64,000 nt of DNA from Zygnema cylindricum (GCA_037447655.1 JBBHKE010000308.1:20812-84811); one strand, 5' to 3'. Positions 38,401-52,100 are shown, counted from the stretch's first letter. Notes: a model not told the origin generated them from the letters alone. Program-made: numbers and translations.

Positions 38401-39756
38401 AGCTGTGGCAGCTTTGCAGCATCGCCTTGCAGAGCTTGAGCAAGGAGCGCCGTCCTTTTCTAATGCTGGAACCATGGTCCAATCTGCTAAAAAGAATGCT
38501 GATTGTTCAAAGCAAAGGGCAACGGTTTCTGCTTCAAAGGTCTTTCTTCATAGACCAGAGCTGATGGTGATTACAGGTGAGTGTCCAGCTTTGTTGCAAG
38601 CTGATGTATTCTGGTTTTAGCGGGAGACGAATGGCTCATATTTTTGAACTTCGGTCTAAAGATTTTATTAAAGCTTTAGATAACCATTGGACTAAATTCT
38701 GGTTAGTCAAGAAATCCTTGAAAACGTGTTTAACTGCATCTTCTCAATCTGTACTGCATCGAAGCTAGAAATGCAGAACCTAAATGATTTTCGTCCTTGG
38801 TGAGACCCGTACCACAGCGGAACATCTTGGTAATATTGTGCTTCCACGATTTTTGATACATTTCCCCTTATTTATCAAGTATAACAGGCTCAAATTGCGA
38901 TCGTACAGAATATTGCAAAATTTCTTTCAATGCACATTACTAACTTTACCAATGTTATTTACATTTTTTATTATTTTTCATTTCCCTTTTTCTATTTAAC
39001 AATAGTAGCAACAGGCAGTTATGCTTACATGGACATGTGATGTCGCAGATAAGAAACAAACTTAGGATATGACGTTATGGATGTTACACCTGGATTTGGG
39101 GAAAGCTTGCAAGATTGTCTTTTCCTGGTAGTGTATTGCAATGGGATTTCTGGTGTGAAGTTAGTCCGGTGTGTAAAATTGCTCTCTGATCCTTGTTAAT
39201 GGGCATATCGTCCGAACTGTATCTTATCGGAATGGGGGGATTATGCAATGATTTGTTGCAGAAGCTTTTCAGAACTTGTAGGGTTTTAGCATGTATGGTG
39301 TGCGTTTGTCAAGCGGTTGCAATACGTTTCAGAAGACTACTGTAATTTTTCCTCTGTCAGAAGGCTACTGCAAGCACGTTTATCTTGTCGCCATGTGCAA
39401 GGTTCACACGTTCCCAGAGAGGTGTTTTACGTGGGAAGTATGCATTCCAGTTTCACCGAGGTTGCGGTACTTCTGGTTCTTTGTGGTCCAGACCTTAAAA
39501 GATATGTGTTGTATGTAGTCCAGCCTAGGTTCGCTATGTTTATCTTGTTTTCTTAATGTTCTCTTTCCTCTATTTTCTTTTGGTGGCTGTTCGTTGTCTG
39601 GTAGGACAAGGAAACCACAGCAAAGGAGATGGAAAAGCTACTTTACCCTCTTTCATCATGTCATTTTTGGTGGAGAATGGGTGGGTTTTCTTACTCGAAA
39701 GTATGTCTCAAGGTTGTGGGTCAAGTATTAAGTCTCAAACTTGTATGCTCGTCTAG
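35485..39756 (+). CDS. CUE/DUF1771/Smr-domain protein (CID7 / At5g58720-like)
   Basis: Smr (small MutS-related) proteins of this plant class are thought to bind or nick nucleic acids; the exact role is unclear. Exons 35485-36521, 37285-37446, 38353-38576 and 39605-39756 give 524 residues in frame. Visible parts: a Ser-rich N-terminus, a CUE-like helix bundle about 212-252 (VQKLAKEFPHVDPEFLREVI), DUF1771 about 333-398 (YYKYRGHALR...MNAYNSGDHRRAQELSRMA), then Smr from about 400 with LDLHALHGPEA and the GQGNHSKG loop. The last about 30 residues depend on the frame after GGGTGGG near 39678: the other frame (GFSYSKVCLKVVGQVL) looks more Smr-like, so a 4-base slip or a different last exon is possible. 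I saw no clear PAM2 motif, which argues against calling it CID7 itself. Confidence 0.85.
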
Positions 39757-42700
39757 CACTTTTATGTGTGCTGTGCCTAGCTTTTGTATGCAAAGTCAGT
39801 CTGTACAAAGTCCTTCTGTAACAGTCTGGTCCTAATCCTTTATCTGTCCCACAATCATACCTTCAATCCACAAGTCTCATGTGGTCCACTTCTTAAACCC
39901 CAGATTCCTGTTTTTCCTCAATTTTGTTATGCAAAGTATCTTGATATGAGTTGCTAGTTGCATCATGTATGTTTTGGACGTGCTTTTTGTCATAATGGCC
40001 GAACTCTGTTTGGCAGTAGCTGTCAAGTTCAGGGCCTATGTAGGCAACTTCCATCTTTTCATGGAGTATGATACACTCGCCATCATTCACACAGGTTGCG
40101 TTGCTACTCCATTCTACAATCTAAGACCTCTGTCTATGGTCTGCCTCCAAACTCAACAAATTCAGTCTTACTGATGTAGCCAAAATGGGAGTTTATTAAG
40201 AATGGACAGAGAATAGAGGTACAGGGTTGCAGAAGTTCCCAGTTGATATGTTCATTTGCCTATGTAAACTGTACAGCATGGGGGAAGTCGTATTATCTGA
40301 GCGGTGACATAATTTTTGTGAACTATTGACAACACTTGAAATGCAGACTAAGATCGAACAATTCCACTTCATACTATCTTGGGATCTAAAAGCTATCTAA
40401 GACCACGGCACCGAGCAATGCAACGGTTGAGTGCAATGACAGAGATTTTTTTGTGTAAAGGTGTCTCCTTGTCCAGGGTGCAGGTATGTTTTTAGGCAAG
40501 CAAAAGCTGGAGTGATCGCGGTGCGGCCGAAAATCCGGCTGCTGAATGGAAGCATGCAATGAATTTTTGTGCGAGGAATCACGTTAGAGTTCTGGATTGT
40601 TGGATTCCATGGTGATCCATGTGACACACACCTCTAAATGGTGAGTCATCATAACGAACACAGAATGGGGTGTGAACGACGCCTGTATCTTCTGCAGTTC
40701 CAGGCCATTTATGTGCTGGGTATGTTTTCTTTTGTAGTAGTTGAAGTTAAAAAATGGCAAAAGTGGTTCTTGGCAGATCAAGTCGATGCTACCTATTCCT
40801 CTCACTTCATGATGACACCATTTCTTGGCTGCAGTTGTGTCATGAGCGGCAACTAGCTGTTAGAATACTTTCAGGTTGCAATGTGGTGCTCCCTATGTTC
40901 ACAAGGGCATACTGTATGGCGCTAAGGGGCTTCTTGGTGGAAGATTTGTAACTTGTTGTTTCCCGATTTGAACAAATTTAGTCCAAAGTTCTTGTATTAT
41001 TGCTGGGTTACATTTGGAATTTGTTTTAGCATGTCACATTATTGTTTGCGGTGGCTGTGTTGTCAGAGAACATGACCGGCCTTGGCACGAGTTCCAGACA
41101 TATCAACACAGGATGGAACGTCAAGTTTTCTTGTTATATTGAGCAACATTTGAACTTTGGGCGGCAGCTGAGGCTCCAGTGCCTGGTTATATTGCCTTTC
41201 AGTCAGAGTTAGTCAGTTGGACGTCCAATGCGGCCAAACTTAAGGTGGGTGCTTAATGAGCACTAGATCCTCATGGAAGAGCTGTACAATTTTTAATTTC
41301 TCCAGACTTTTATTGTGTCTGTTTTCAACTTGTAGTAATTATTACTTGTCTGTGTTCTCTTTCTGGGTAGCTTGCATGGTACTTAGTTGAAAGCGAGAAG
41401 TTTTTCTGGAGCTGTAAGTTACCCTGCCCATCTGTTGTCCAAATTCGGTTTGGTTTGGTCCATGTTCGGTTTAGCCCTATTTTGGCTTGAACTGAAGGAA
41501 ACGATTGGCAACCGCTACAATATTTGGAATCTAATCAAGCTCTTCGATGAGGCCGAACAAACCCATGCAAACTGATGTAACCATTTAAAAACGTCCCTTA
41601 TGTCCCTGAACGTGATCTTTGGGCCTTCTGTATCAACTTTTTATACAGTTGTAGGCCTAATTGCTTGTGCTTAACCTCTGGACTTTGGCATTTTTGTACT
41701 TATATTCCTGTTAACACCAATTCAAACCGGGTCTCGTTTGAACGAACTAAACCAGGTGGTTTACAAAATCGCCCGGGCTGCCCCAAACAGGCTAACATTA
41801 TTGACCGTGGAAACAAACCTCTACCAAAAGGTTGGTTTAGTTCGGTTTCATCCCAAATCGGGGCAAGTATTCTTGATTATAGCAATGGCTAGCGAATGGC
41901 TTAGATTTGTACATAATGTTTTTGGGAGTTCACTCTTTTGAGTTACAGAAAACTCTCTCCGCGTCTGTCTGTCTTTTGCAGGGTATATAATAGTTGCGTG
42001 GAAGAGTCAGGTACCTTGCTTGGTTAAAAACTCCAATCAACTCAGCTTCCAGACTTCCATGACTTGCTTGGCTGTATTTTTACTCTGTTATGTCGACAAT
42101 TCCAGATTACTTGGTTTTAGAAGCCAATGAGGCGGTCGTTGGCTGGGAGCGATCATCAACCTTGGAACAATCATCAGGTTTGCCCTTGTGAAGGTTGCTA
42201 TGATGACGTGCTTGAAACAACACAAATTTTGAGCCGCAATTGGCGGTTCAGATTATTTTGTTTCTGCAGATTCTTGTGAACCAAGCGGCTTTTTTTTTGT
42301 TTTCAGGAAATGAACAAACCAAAGAAGAAACATGAAGTGCATGTAAATACAGCTAAATTAAAATTATAGTATGTTTAAATCATGCAAAAGTACAATTAAT
42401 GTACTTTTAAGTACTTTCAAAATATAAGTAAATAGAAATTAAAGACAACTTTTAAAAAGTAAAGTGTACAGTTGTACACTTAATGTGTGCAGGGAAGGCA
42501 AAGAAAAACACATACTACATATGTTACTCTTCTGATCTTTTTGTACAACAACAAATATCATAGTTATTTGTTTATTTGTTTATTTGTGCCTTTAATCTGT
42601 TCTTTGAATTTTCTGATCATATGTGCCGCTTATTTTGGATTTTATAATAATTTTAACCAACTTAAAAAACATAATAGTGAATTATCCAGGAAATAGTCAC

Positions 42701-44613
42701 TTGAAGTTCAACTAACTGTTTTGTTACGGATATATGAGCTGTGCCCACATATGTTTATTACACGTTAGCTTTGCTCCTTTGTTTCTTAATTTTGAGTTTA
42801 TTTATATTTTGGCAACCAGTAGTCTTTTCGAAAAAGCATTTCTGATGCTGTTTCTGCTGCCGATCATGTTTTTTTTTTACGATTGCCCAGGTTGGTACAC
42901 GATGCTCATCAGCAAGTCATAATTTCCATTAGTAATGGTGGGATGATCTAATGCTTGCTTGTCATGAGCTTCAGGCCAACATACAGCAGCCTGGGTCATC
43001 TTTAAATATCGCTGTATTATTTGTTCTTTCAGTGCTTTCTTTTGGATTTCCTTCAAAACAGAATGATCATGTTGGAGATCGAGGTTGTAGCATTAGTAGT
43101 TGCCCTCAGTGTTCTACTTGGAAGGGTATTTTTAACTCTTGCATGACTTTCGGCATGTGGATTCCGCCAGTGTTATGTATGGCTGTACGCAATATGTGCA
43201 ATTTTGCGAGAGGAATAAATGTGAAAGATGCATCAGAGGTGGCCGCCATGGGGAACTTGATGAGCGCCTCGTTACTGCCCTTCATGCCTTTCTCTTCTTT
43301 GGTCTCATTGAAGACTTTGCACCAAACTAAGTGACAAATACTCTTGAAAGTGATTGTAGGCAATACTGAAGATCCCACAAGTAAAATTAAGGGAAAAAAG
43401 AAAAAAAAGGTTCGACAAGTTTAACCCAAAATAGTGTTAGAATAGCAGGCATTTAGTAAGACTTTGTCACGTAAATGGTAAAGCATCTGAGTACATGGGA
43501 ACAAGTAAGTGAAAGGAGAAAGAAACTGAAAACCAGAATGCAGGAAGAAGCAATCTGGAAGGATAAATAGTTCATAAGAAATTAACAGGCAAGTATACAG
43601 AAGATGGTGGAAAAGATGATAAGTGTTAAAACAACAATGACACAGGGTACCCAAAAAGAAAACTGCCTAACCTCACTTGAACAAATGATATTTACTTACA
43701 GAAACCCCTTAAATCCATCATCAAGCTCGCCTGAGCGCGCTAAGGGCGTTTCGAAACCCATAGACTATTCGTACCAGCAATGGCAAATCAGAGGAGGAAA
43801 GAAGAATGCACACTGTAGACAAAAAACGAAAAAAAGTAATCGGACCGATGTGGCTGACCCCATAAGTAGGTGAAAGACTAAAGAATTGCGACGTTGTTGG
43901 CACGAAGATCAGGAGGCTATCGCCGAATTTTCCAGAAGTTCCGAAGGCGTATGTCATACCTCATGTCAAGTAATTCATACTTCACATGAATACTTGACAT
44001 TCATACTCATACATGAACCATTTATTTTAACGCTTAAACCAATGAACAGGGTGTGCACCGTTCTATTGCGTGGGTATAAACAGCTTCGGACTAAGTATCT
44101 ACCGATCGTTTTGTAGCTTGCTAGGGATCATTTTGCAGGTGTGATTTCCACAGTTCCACCTTTACAGATGGGAACGTGTTACAGTCACTTCAAAAAGTAT
44201 GCGGAATCGTACGGAAGCTCCAACTTGCAAGGTCTGCCAACCATTGTCTGAATGTGCCAAAACAATTAAAAATGCGAATGTGCCAAACAGTTGAAAATGT
44301 CAAAATGCCATGTGGTCTGTCTCATACTGTACGCGTATCAAACAGCATAGCACGCGTATAATACGGTGTTACCGCATATAGCGTTTTCAATAATTCACGC
44401 ACATTTGAACCTTGGGTGCCAACGGGCCACAGCCGAAAATAATTTGGTTACTTCAGAGTGTACGTTTTAACGTTCAAGTTTCTGGCGATCACGCATGCAT
44501 CCTTTTGTTACATTTTGCAAAAAATCCTCCATGGACAGTTCTAGAGCGGCTAAACACTCATTTGCAACATATTTTTGGCTCCACCAGAAAGGCTGGACTG
44601 GATTTTGAGTTCA
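39757..44613. other. Intergenic region between Smr gene and VMP1
   Basis: AT-rich, no gene recognised. 41440-41910 is rich in TTCGGTTTGGTT/AACCAAACC-like words and may be a decayed element. 44247-44408 is an inverted repeat of the CACATTTGAAC family. The VMP1 promoter should lie at the right end. Confidence 0.4.
44247..44408. repeat. Inverted-repeat element upstream of VMP1
   Basis: CTGAATGTGCCAAAACAATT at about 44249 and ACGCACATTTGAACC at about 44398-44412 are diverged arms of the element type seen at 13736-13868; the interior repeats AATGTGCCAAA several times. Confidence 0.45.
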
Positions 44614-47600
44614 ATGCAGTTGGCAATGGAATCATCGCCCAAGTTTCAGCTCAAGCATGGAAAAGGAGGTTCTAGTAAGAAGGAGAAGAATATGGAGGTT
44701 GAACGTAAGTTAGCAGGTCAGCAAATAAGTTATCTCTATGTTCTTATTTACCACATTGTGAAGTTTTGGTAACTTATCTTTTTTGTATCATAATTGTCAT
44801 GAGAAAAGTAATTATCGGCAATTTGACAGCCTCATTTGGTCGGCATTCCACATTTTTTACATAAGTAACTGTGTGCACCCTTTTCATTTTGCTTTTCCAT
44901 TTTCTTCTTTCGTGTCTTTTATATTACGCGATCCTTATTGGCATGTATTGTTGTGATATTTGCAGCTAGTCTCTGTTTGACTGTATGCACACTACTCTAG
45001 CTTCATATGATTTTTCTTTGCATGTTGTAACCAAGTGACAGGGTTTTTTTTTACAGATCTTCGGGAAAAGCAGCAGAGACAGAGGCAAAGCCTATCACTG
45101 CTAAGCAGTCCACTTTCAATAATGAAGTACTTCATGTTGGCGGTCTTAGAGCAGCTTATGCAAGCCACTCTATATCTTCTCAGGAGCAGAATTGTGTTTG
45201 CTTTGCTGCTTAGTCCTGCTTTAGTGCTATTGGCAGTTTTATCAGTTGACGGCCCTGATCAGGTGGTGAGTACGGGCTCATGAATGTGCCGCACCATTAT
45301 CCAAAATCTTGGAAATAGCGTACTTTGTTGCTGTTATGTGAAAGTTTGTGTTGCATAAAACTGCGAGGTTGTTATTGAAGGAAAACGTGCTTTTCCTTGG
45401 AGGGTCTCTTTAAAGCTGTGAAAATGCACTGTGGGTGCAGTATCTACACACCCTGTGGGCATATGGGCGATTCTTGACATGGTGGCTGTGCCTTGGCATT
45501 ATGTCTTCCATTGGTCTAGGTACTTTTTCTCACTTGAAACCTTACATTTTGCATTTTTAAGATTGACAGGGCTGTTAAAACAATTTCCCGGGAATAATGA
45601 GCTTTACTCACTCAAACATGAAATGCATTCAAGTTTAAAGTATTTCAGTTTACGTCGAGGAAATCATCTCATCTTGTGCATTTTTTTCCTTTTATTATAC
45701 AATGGTGAAAAGTGCGGTTAAGCATGTGAAAAAACAGACTCTGTATACTTTTCATTCCACCAGTATCTGGCTCTTTCAGCCTGTTCATTATCGACTAGCT
45801 TTATTGATGCAGGGTCTGGCTTGCATACTTTTGTCCTTTACCTTGGACCGCATATTGCGAGATTCACATTGAAGGCAACAGCCTGTGGTCGTGTGGATTT
45901 CAAAACGGCTCCCTATGACACTGCACAATGGCACCAAGAGCCCTCCTGGACCAGGAAAGATTGTTCAAAATTTGGACCTCCGGTGTTTCAACACATTCCT
46001 TCTGAACATGGTGGATACTACAGTGTGCCTCTTCTCCAGCTGATGGCCGCTGTACAGCTTGAATCTTTCTTATGGGGAATTGGTACCGCTATTGGAGAGT
46101 TGCCACCATATTTTGTTTCCCGAGCAGGTGAATGTCTGGGTTTCTTTTCAAAATCAGCTTGAATAGTTTACCTTCCGTTCAATTTAGAGCTTCTCAAAGC
46201 TTGAAAGCAATTTGCCCATGGTGAAGTGAATATTAAATACTTTTTTCTTTTGTTGAAGCAATCAAATACCATCATAATTCCTTACATATCTGGCAGAAGA
46301 AGCATGCCTTTTTGAGAGTCACTAATGCTGTGATGTGAGCTGGTTTCGCGCAGCTCGTTTATCCGGCGAGAAGGTGAAGGAGTTAGAGGAATTAGAGGAG
46401 TTAGAACAGGATGCTCCAACAGAAGGCAACCATATCTTCCAGCGGCTGAAACTCTGGATGTTTTCCCATGCACGCTCATTTGGCTTCTTCACTATTCTTG
46501 CGTTTGCTTCGGTAGGTTGCATATCTTCAATGAGCACTACGTGTAACCACATAATGTCACGTCAAGAGAGCACGATCTTTGCTTTTACTCACAGGAAATG
46601 TCATGGAAATCCTTTCGTCTCTATTGTCTCATGCTACTAGCGACCAGTTGTTGCCTAATGAGTGTACTGATAGTGTTAAATTCTGTTTATTGCTGTGCTT
46701 CTATGTAAATTTAGTAGTATGGACTTATTCGAAAGCCTTGGAGGCTTTTTTTTTATTGATGCCATTTTTCTCGCTTCAATTTAAGGAAGAAGATGTTGTC
46801 TATTGGAATTTGCTCAACCCATTTTTCCAAACCATAGTTTAGCATGGATAGTCTGGGCATGAAAGTCGACAGGGTTAAGTGCACATCTTTAAGGTGCTCG
46901 GAATGCTCTTAAGATCAATTTAATACGGTGAGGAGCATTCCACTGAATATATGTATAGTTGTGTATTAAAACCCCAGCACCACTTCCCCTTCCTCTCTCT
47001 CTCTCTCTCTCTCTTGCCTCTCTCTCTCTCCTGTCTCTCTCTCTTCTCTCTCTCTTCTGCCTCTCCCTCTCTCTCCTGTCTCTCTCTCTTCTCTCTCTCT
47101 CTCCTCTCCTCTCTCACCTCCCCCTCCCCCTCCTCCTTCCTCCCTCCCCTCCCTCCTCATCCTCCTCCTCCTCCCTCATCCCTTCCCTTCCCTCTCCCTC
47201 CCTCCCTTTCCCCTCCCTCTCCCTCCCTCCTCTTTCTTTCTCTCTCTCTCTCTCACTCACACGAACCCCTTGAGCCTGTTCCGAAATTTGGCTGCGGGCA
47301 ATGATTGACGGAACTGCATCGCAATAATAGTAAGCCTGGCACATGTGCATATGCATGTTACATACTCTAGGAGTTTCTGTCAAAGAAGTTAAGTCGTGGC
47401 AGTGCAGTAAGGTCTAGCTCAATGTTTTCTTAAATGTTGATACTGAGGGGTCATTGGTCAAGGCAATAAAAGCTCTTCTGAGTCTGGCAGGTTTGTTAAA
47501 GCTCACTTACTTTGCTGCTCATGAGCCAAAGCATGAACTCTCAGATGTGAGAATGCTTTAACTCGGTATTGTTCAAGTGACTCAGCTCTTGATATCATAC

Positions 47601-49790
47601 CGCAACAGCTGGTTGTCATTGTTAGTTTTTTCTTTTTACTTTGGAACGTTATTACCATCTCCGAAGGATCTCATTTTTCCATGGCATTTACGAACGTAGG
47701 CTCTTAATGGTAGTTTAAGCTGTGCTGAAGAGTCTGTTTTCAAATAATAATCAATGAGGTTTGGTGATGTAAAAAAGCCATTGGGAAAGGTGCAAGTTCT
47801 TAAAGCTAAGGAAGATTTTGTAGTACGTTGATGTACTACAATGTTATAGGTTTGACAGCGGTTGTAAATGAAATATATGAGGCGTATTGATCAAAGTGAT
47901 GGTGTGTGGCTGCCAGATTTTGCCTCATCCATTCATGTGGGTTCTAGAAGGGACGAATATAAATTGCACTACTGATACACTGATTTTTATTTTGTTGGTT
48001 GTCGGAGTAATCTCATGACATTTACTGTTTGCTTATCGATTTATTATCCTGTTTTCTACATGCGAAATTTCAGTGGGAGACCATCTCTTGTCCACTTTTG
48101 TTGAGCCTGGACATTTTGCATTTCCTTGGCTGCAGGTGCCCAATCCTTTATTTGATCTTGCAGGTATTACTTGTGGACATTTTCTTGTCCCTTTTTGGAA
48201 ATTTTTCCTGGCAACGGCAATAGGCAAATCGATTTGTAAAACGTCTTTACAGGTGAAATCCTTTGTTTGCAAATCCTTGTTTGCGAGGCCTCTGATGCAA
48301 TCTATATCTCTTATTGACATTATTGTGGTTTGCAGCTCACCTTTATTGATGCTCCCTTTTCACTTTTTCTACTTGTTTAACTTATTACTCACTGAAAAAC
48401 TTGCTTGCAGACAGTATTCATTGTCACTGTATTCAATGCACGATCCGTGGAAATATTGGAGCTGGTTTTAGAACGTATGTTGGGCAAGGTTCCTTTATTA
48501 AAAGACCAGCTTCCTACGATTTTGAATGCAATCGATGACGTTCGGAACAGATTTTCTGGGGCTGAGCAAAAGGTTCGCCTGAATACATTATACTCTTCCT
48601 TAATGCTGCTTTAGGATCCATACAGGAACGCCAAAATACTGGTTCATTCAACTCGCTTCTCCCGTTTTTTGTGGTTCGTGTGGTTTGAGATCCCCCCTAG
48701 ATATATATTTTCTTGCAATGTAGTATTCCAATGTGCAACCCACCTAAGGTTTATCTTTCTCCTTCAATATACCGTTGACAATTTGTGCTGACAACTCTCA
48801 GTCCCATCAGGCCAGTTTCGGGTCATCTGTTGACCGGCTTTCGATGATTGGCAGTTTATGGACGTAAGATTATGATCTGGACAGTCCAGAAACGGCCCAA
48901 TGATTGAAAGCGGTCATGAAATCATTTTTTCTTAAATGACCCGAAAAGTGGCCTGATGTTGCTGAGCCCAACATGTGCACATGATACAGAAAATCTGTGA
49001 ATCGCTAGTAGAGTAATAGAAATCTTAGCGTGGAGTTTATATCAGTGTTATTGATTCTAATCCAGCTCCAAATGTTGTGGCTGTTCAAACCGTTTAAAGA
49101 ATCGGTGTTGAAAAAAATAAACCACTCGCATTATTAATACTCTTTTAGGTTGAATGGCTATTATTTAGTGGCACAGATGTAGTGTTATTAACTCTAGTAA
49201 CCATTTACGTTGTAGTTTAGCAGCTCAGGGTTCTACTTATACTATACTCTCAGTACTATATTCTCAGTTTTACTTGTACTATACTCTTTGTTTGACTTAT
49301 TCTGTACTCTGGATTTTACTTATACTATACTCTTGATTTTACTTGTACTATAATTTCGTTTCATTTATTCTATACTATACTCTGGGTTTTACTTGCAGTA
49401 CACCATTCATTTGACTTAATATTCTACTCTTAGTTTTAATTTTACTATACACTTGTACTATACTATGGGTTTTACTGTCTAATACTTTTTGTTTTATTTA
49501 TTCTATGCTATACACTGGGTTTTACTTGCACTACACTCGTTGTTTGACTTATTCTATAACATTTTACTTGTTGTATACTCTGGGTTTTGCTTATACCGTT
49601 CTGGGTTCGTGGATTGCAGAACTCCGGGTTACAACTCACTCTTTCCACTATTTGGAGCACGTTTGTTCTTCTCATGCTGGTAATTTTCTTTGCATCGGTT
49701 GTATCCTCCACTGCTCGAGGTTACTTGATAGAGCAACAACAAGAAGAGATGAAGGCTCTTCAGAAAAAGTTGAAACAAAGAAGAGATTGA
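44614..49790 (+). CDS. VMP1: Vacuole membrane protein 1 homologue (VMP1; plant KMS1/KMS2)
   Basis: Multi-pass ER membrane protein of the VTT/DedA superfamily. Animal VMP1 acts in autophagosome formation and lipid scrambling, and plant KMS proteins act in the early secretory pathway. Eight exons, 44614-44704, 45057-45265, 45441-45519, 45813-46127, 46354-46511, 48136-48252, 48411-48572 and 49620-49790, give 433 residues in frame. Visible features: a basic N-terminus with LREKQQRQR, a first hydrophobic segment ([19 protein letters not shown]), [58 protein letters not shown], an acidic linker, and the VTT-domain core [14 protein letters not shown]...[13 protein letters not shown] last transmembrane helix ([14 protein letters not shown]) is followed by a Gln/Lys-rich cytosolic tail. 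ATG 44626 is an alternative start. The 1.6-kb intron 5 carries a pyrimidine tract and intron 7 a minisatellite. Confidence 0.95.
46980..47262 (+). repeat. About 270-bp polypyrimidine tract in VMP1 intron 5
   Basis: Almost pure C/T on the sense strand, moving from (CT)n through CCT/CTCC-rich blocks back to (CT)n, with only a few A or G interruptions. Frames through it encode Ser/Leu/Pro runs and are not genes. Confidence 0.95.
49150..49215. repeat. Mariner-like MITE end fragment in VMP1 intron 7
   Basis: GCACAGATGTAGTGTTATTAACTCTAGTAACCATTTACG resembles one MITE terminus in orientation TTATTAACTCTAATAGCGAT; only a remnant remains. Confidence 0.35.
49225..49605 (+). repeat. Degenerate minisatellite in VMP1 intron 7
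   Basis: About 16 imperfect units of roughly 20-25 bp built on TTTTACTTGTACTATACTCT, ending only about 15 bp before the acceptor of the last VMP1 exon (49620). Confidence 0.8.
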
Positions 49791-51730
49791 AAAATAAGAT
49801 GATGTTTTTCTTTTCTGAGGATGGACGCTCTGCACATGAACTCTCTTCGAATTCGCCTCTTACCCTTTCATCGTTCTTGTTTGGATTTGAATTTTTCCGA
49901 GTATTGTGGGTTATCATGACTCACCATTTGGCTACCATGTTGTACAAGTCATTGCCGATTTGCTCACGTGATTCTTTATTGAAATAATGCAAGTAGAAAG
50001 AGTAGGTTCACAGAGAAAACCGTTAGCGGTTTGCTTATTCAGATTGTCAAATTGGTGAGTGAGAGTGGGTAAGGGAAGGTCACCTACAGGATTTTAGAAT
50101 GACCCCATGTTGGTCATCGTTGCAATGATTGCACTGTCTATAGCGTCTGAACCGAACAATTGTATGTTGACACTTAGTTTCTTAAGTATATAGCCATCAG
50201 ATATATTGATGCTATTCACAGCAGTAACACATGATTTAGAAAGGCTAGACACTTGTATTTTTTGAGAATACACATCCTCGTTCGCGCCATGTATACACTT
50301 CGAATTGCATTGGAAGACAACAATTTTACACCGCATGAGTTGTCTCTTCTGTTTTCTTGCTTGCGAGTTTGTGAAAAATACTCACAGGCAAGCATTGCTT
50401 GCCATGCTGTTGTTATAGATTATATCTAAGAGTAACAAACAGCTGAAACAGTTCAGTAAGTGGAGTGAAAGAGTGGCATGCATCTTGCCAGTTTTGAGGG
50501 AAAGACATCATGATGTCGTGGAAAGGCTTAATCGAGTAAATCTAAGAAAGTGAAACATAAATAATTAAGAGAGGGATTCTATTTCACATACATACCCATT
50601 ACGCTGTTATCTACCTTTCACATTAGTGATGATGTCATTTTCATTAACGGTTCCGCTATTTGGAACAGCTTTATAATTTTTGGGATTTTTGCCATGCAAA
50701 GACGATCTAATTAATACATTTTGCACATCCTAAACATCGTATGTTGAATGTGCAAATGAACAACGATAGTCCAGAGCTTAAACGAAGCTTAGCAGCATTG
50801 TACAAAATAAGACTTTTTGGAGCGTTGTATGGAACTTTAGGAATATTATTGGTGACTTTCCGTTGCCTAGCGGTGTTTCAACTCATGTCACGCGCTAAGA
50901 GGAGTTCATCACTGACGTTTGGCAAGAAAATCGGACAATACTATATATCAAATCATGAGCACCTTGTTTGCAAAAATAGCTACGTTAACTATTCACTTCA
51001 GGTATGTAAGTAAAATACCATATTGCCAAAGCGTGATGGCAAACCATCCGAGTTCGTGGGAATCAAAAAAAGAGGAAAACTGAACGCGAAGGAGAGCAGG
51101 CTACACGGATATACAGTCCAAAACAAAATAGCACACAATCCAAGGGCATACCAGCCAACTATATTCAAAAAAGCGACAATCGCAAAAACAACGACAGAGT
51201 AGTGTAGCCAAACCAACATTACCTAACCAAATTTTAGCAAAGCTAAAGATATACATCTAAAAATAGACAACTCTATTCGCGCGTGTATTCTACTCCAGAT
51301 AAAAAAATTATCTTAAAATTATACGAACGTATAATATCAACTAGCTTGTACATAAATGCAAAATGCATAGAGAAAACGAAGACAACAGAGGAGAAAAGCT
51401 ACCTTCATCTGCACTTGGTCCATTCATTTTTTTGTCTTTTTAGTATGTAACAACCTATTCTTTGAGAGCCCATACTATGTCTAAATGATGTATTATGCGA
51501 AACATTTAAAAACTGTGAAGCACACTATGTGCAGTGTGGTCCAATGGGACTAAAAAAACTCTAAGGACCAAAAATAGTCCGACCTAAAATATATATTTCC
51601 GTATTTTACTTAAAGCAATTTTTAAGTCTACAGACATTTGTGGTCGTTTGTACTCGTCGTATTACATTTGTACCTCTTTATTGGACACTAAGAATAATCT
51701 GGTCAATAGTGAACATTGGATACTAAAAAA
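49791..51730. other. Intergenic, downstream of VMP1
   Basis: Probable VMP1 3' untranslated region at the left; the remainder is AT-rich with no recognised gene or element. Confidence 0.4.
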
Positions 51731-52100
51731 TATCGTTGTGTATCGGTAAGGTTTTACCGATAACTGAAATGTCCCATTTTTTGGCTTACCGATAATCGAT
51801 ATATTGGCACGATATATCGGTACCGGTGTTATCGCGATAACTGTGCGGTTTATTCCGTACAGTTATATGGATAGCTGTCCGTACTGAACCCAACTCTTGT
51901 TATACAGCGTACGGAACAGATTGCCATAAGTGGCATGCCACGCTATTTACGGTCAGTAATATAATACAGTATATCATAAAGTACTATTATATAGCGTACT
52001 ATATTTTTTTTACTTATCTCCGATAAGGAATTTGTTGGTCTCGGAGCCCCTCACCGTTCGATAACCGATAACTATCGGTATCGGTTTTATCGCATCCACA
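51731..52100. mobile_element. Internally deleted, diverged TATCGG hAT element
   Basis: The left end TATCGTTGTGTATCGGTAAG and right subterminal CCGTTCGATAACCGATAACT match the 31761-32657 family, as does the internal AATTTGTTGGTCTCGGAGCC block. The right terminus is degraded and no target duplication was found. Confidence 0.75.

Noticed and set aside
46951-47304. Open frames of 89-117 codons over the C/T tract on both strands
   Set aside because: Low-complexity Ser/Leu/Pro or Arg/Glu runs created by the pyrimidine tract inside a VMP1 intron.
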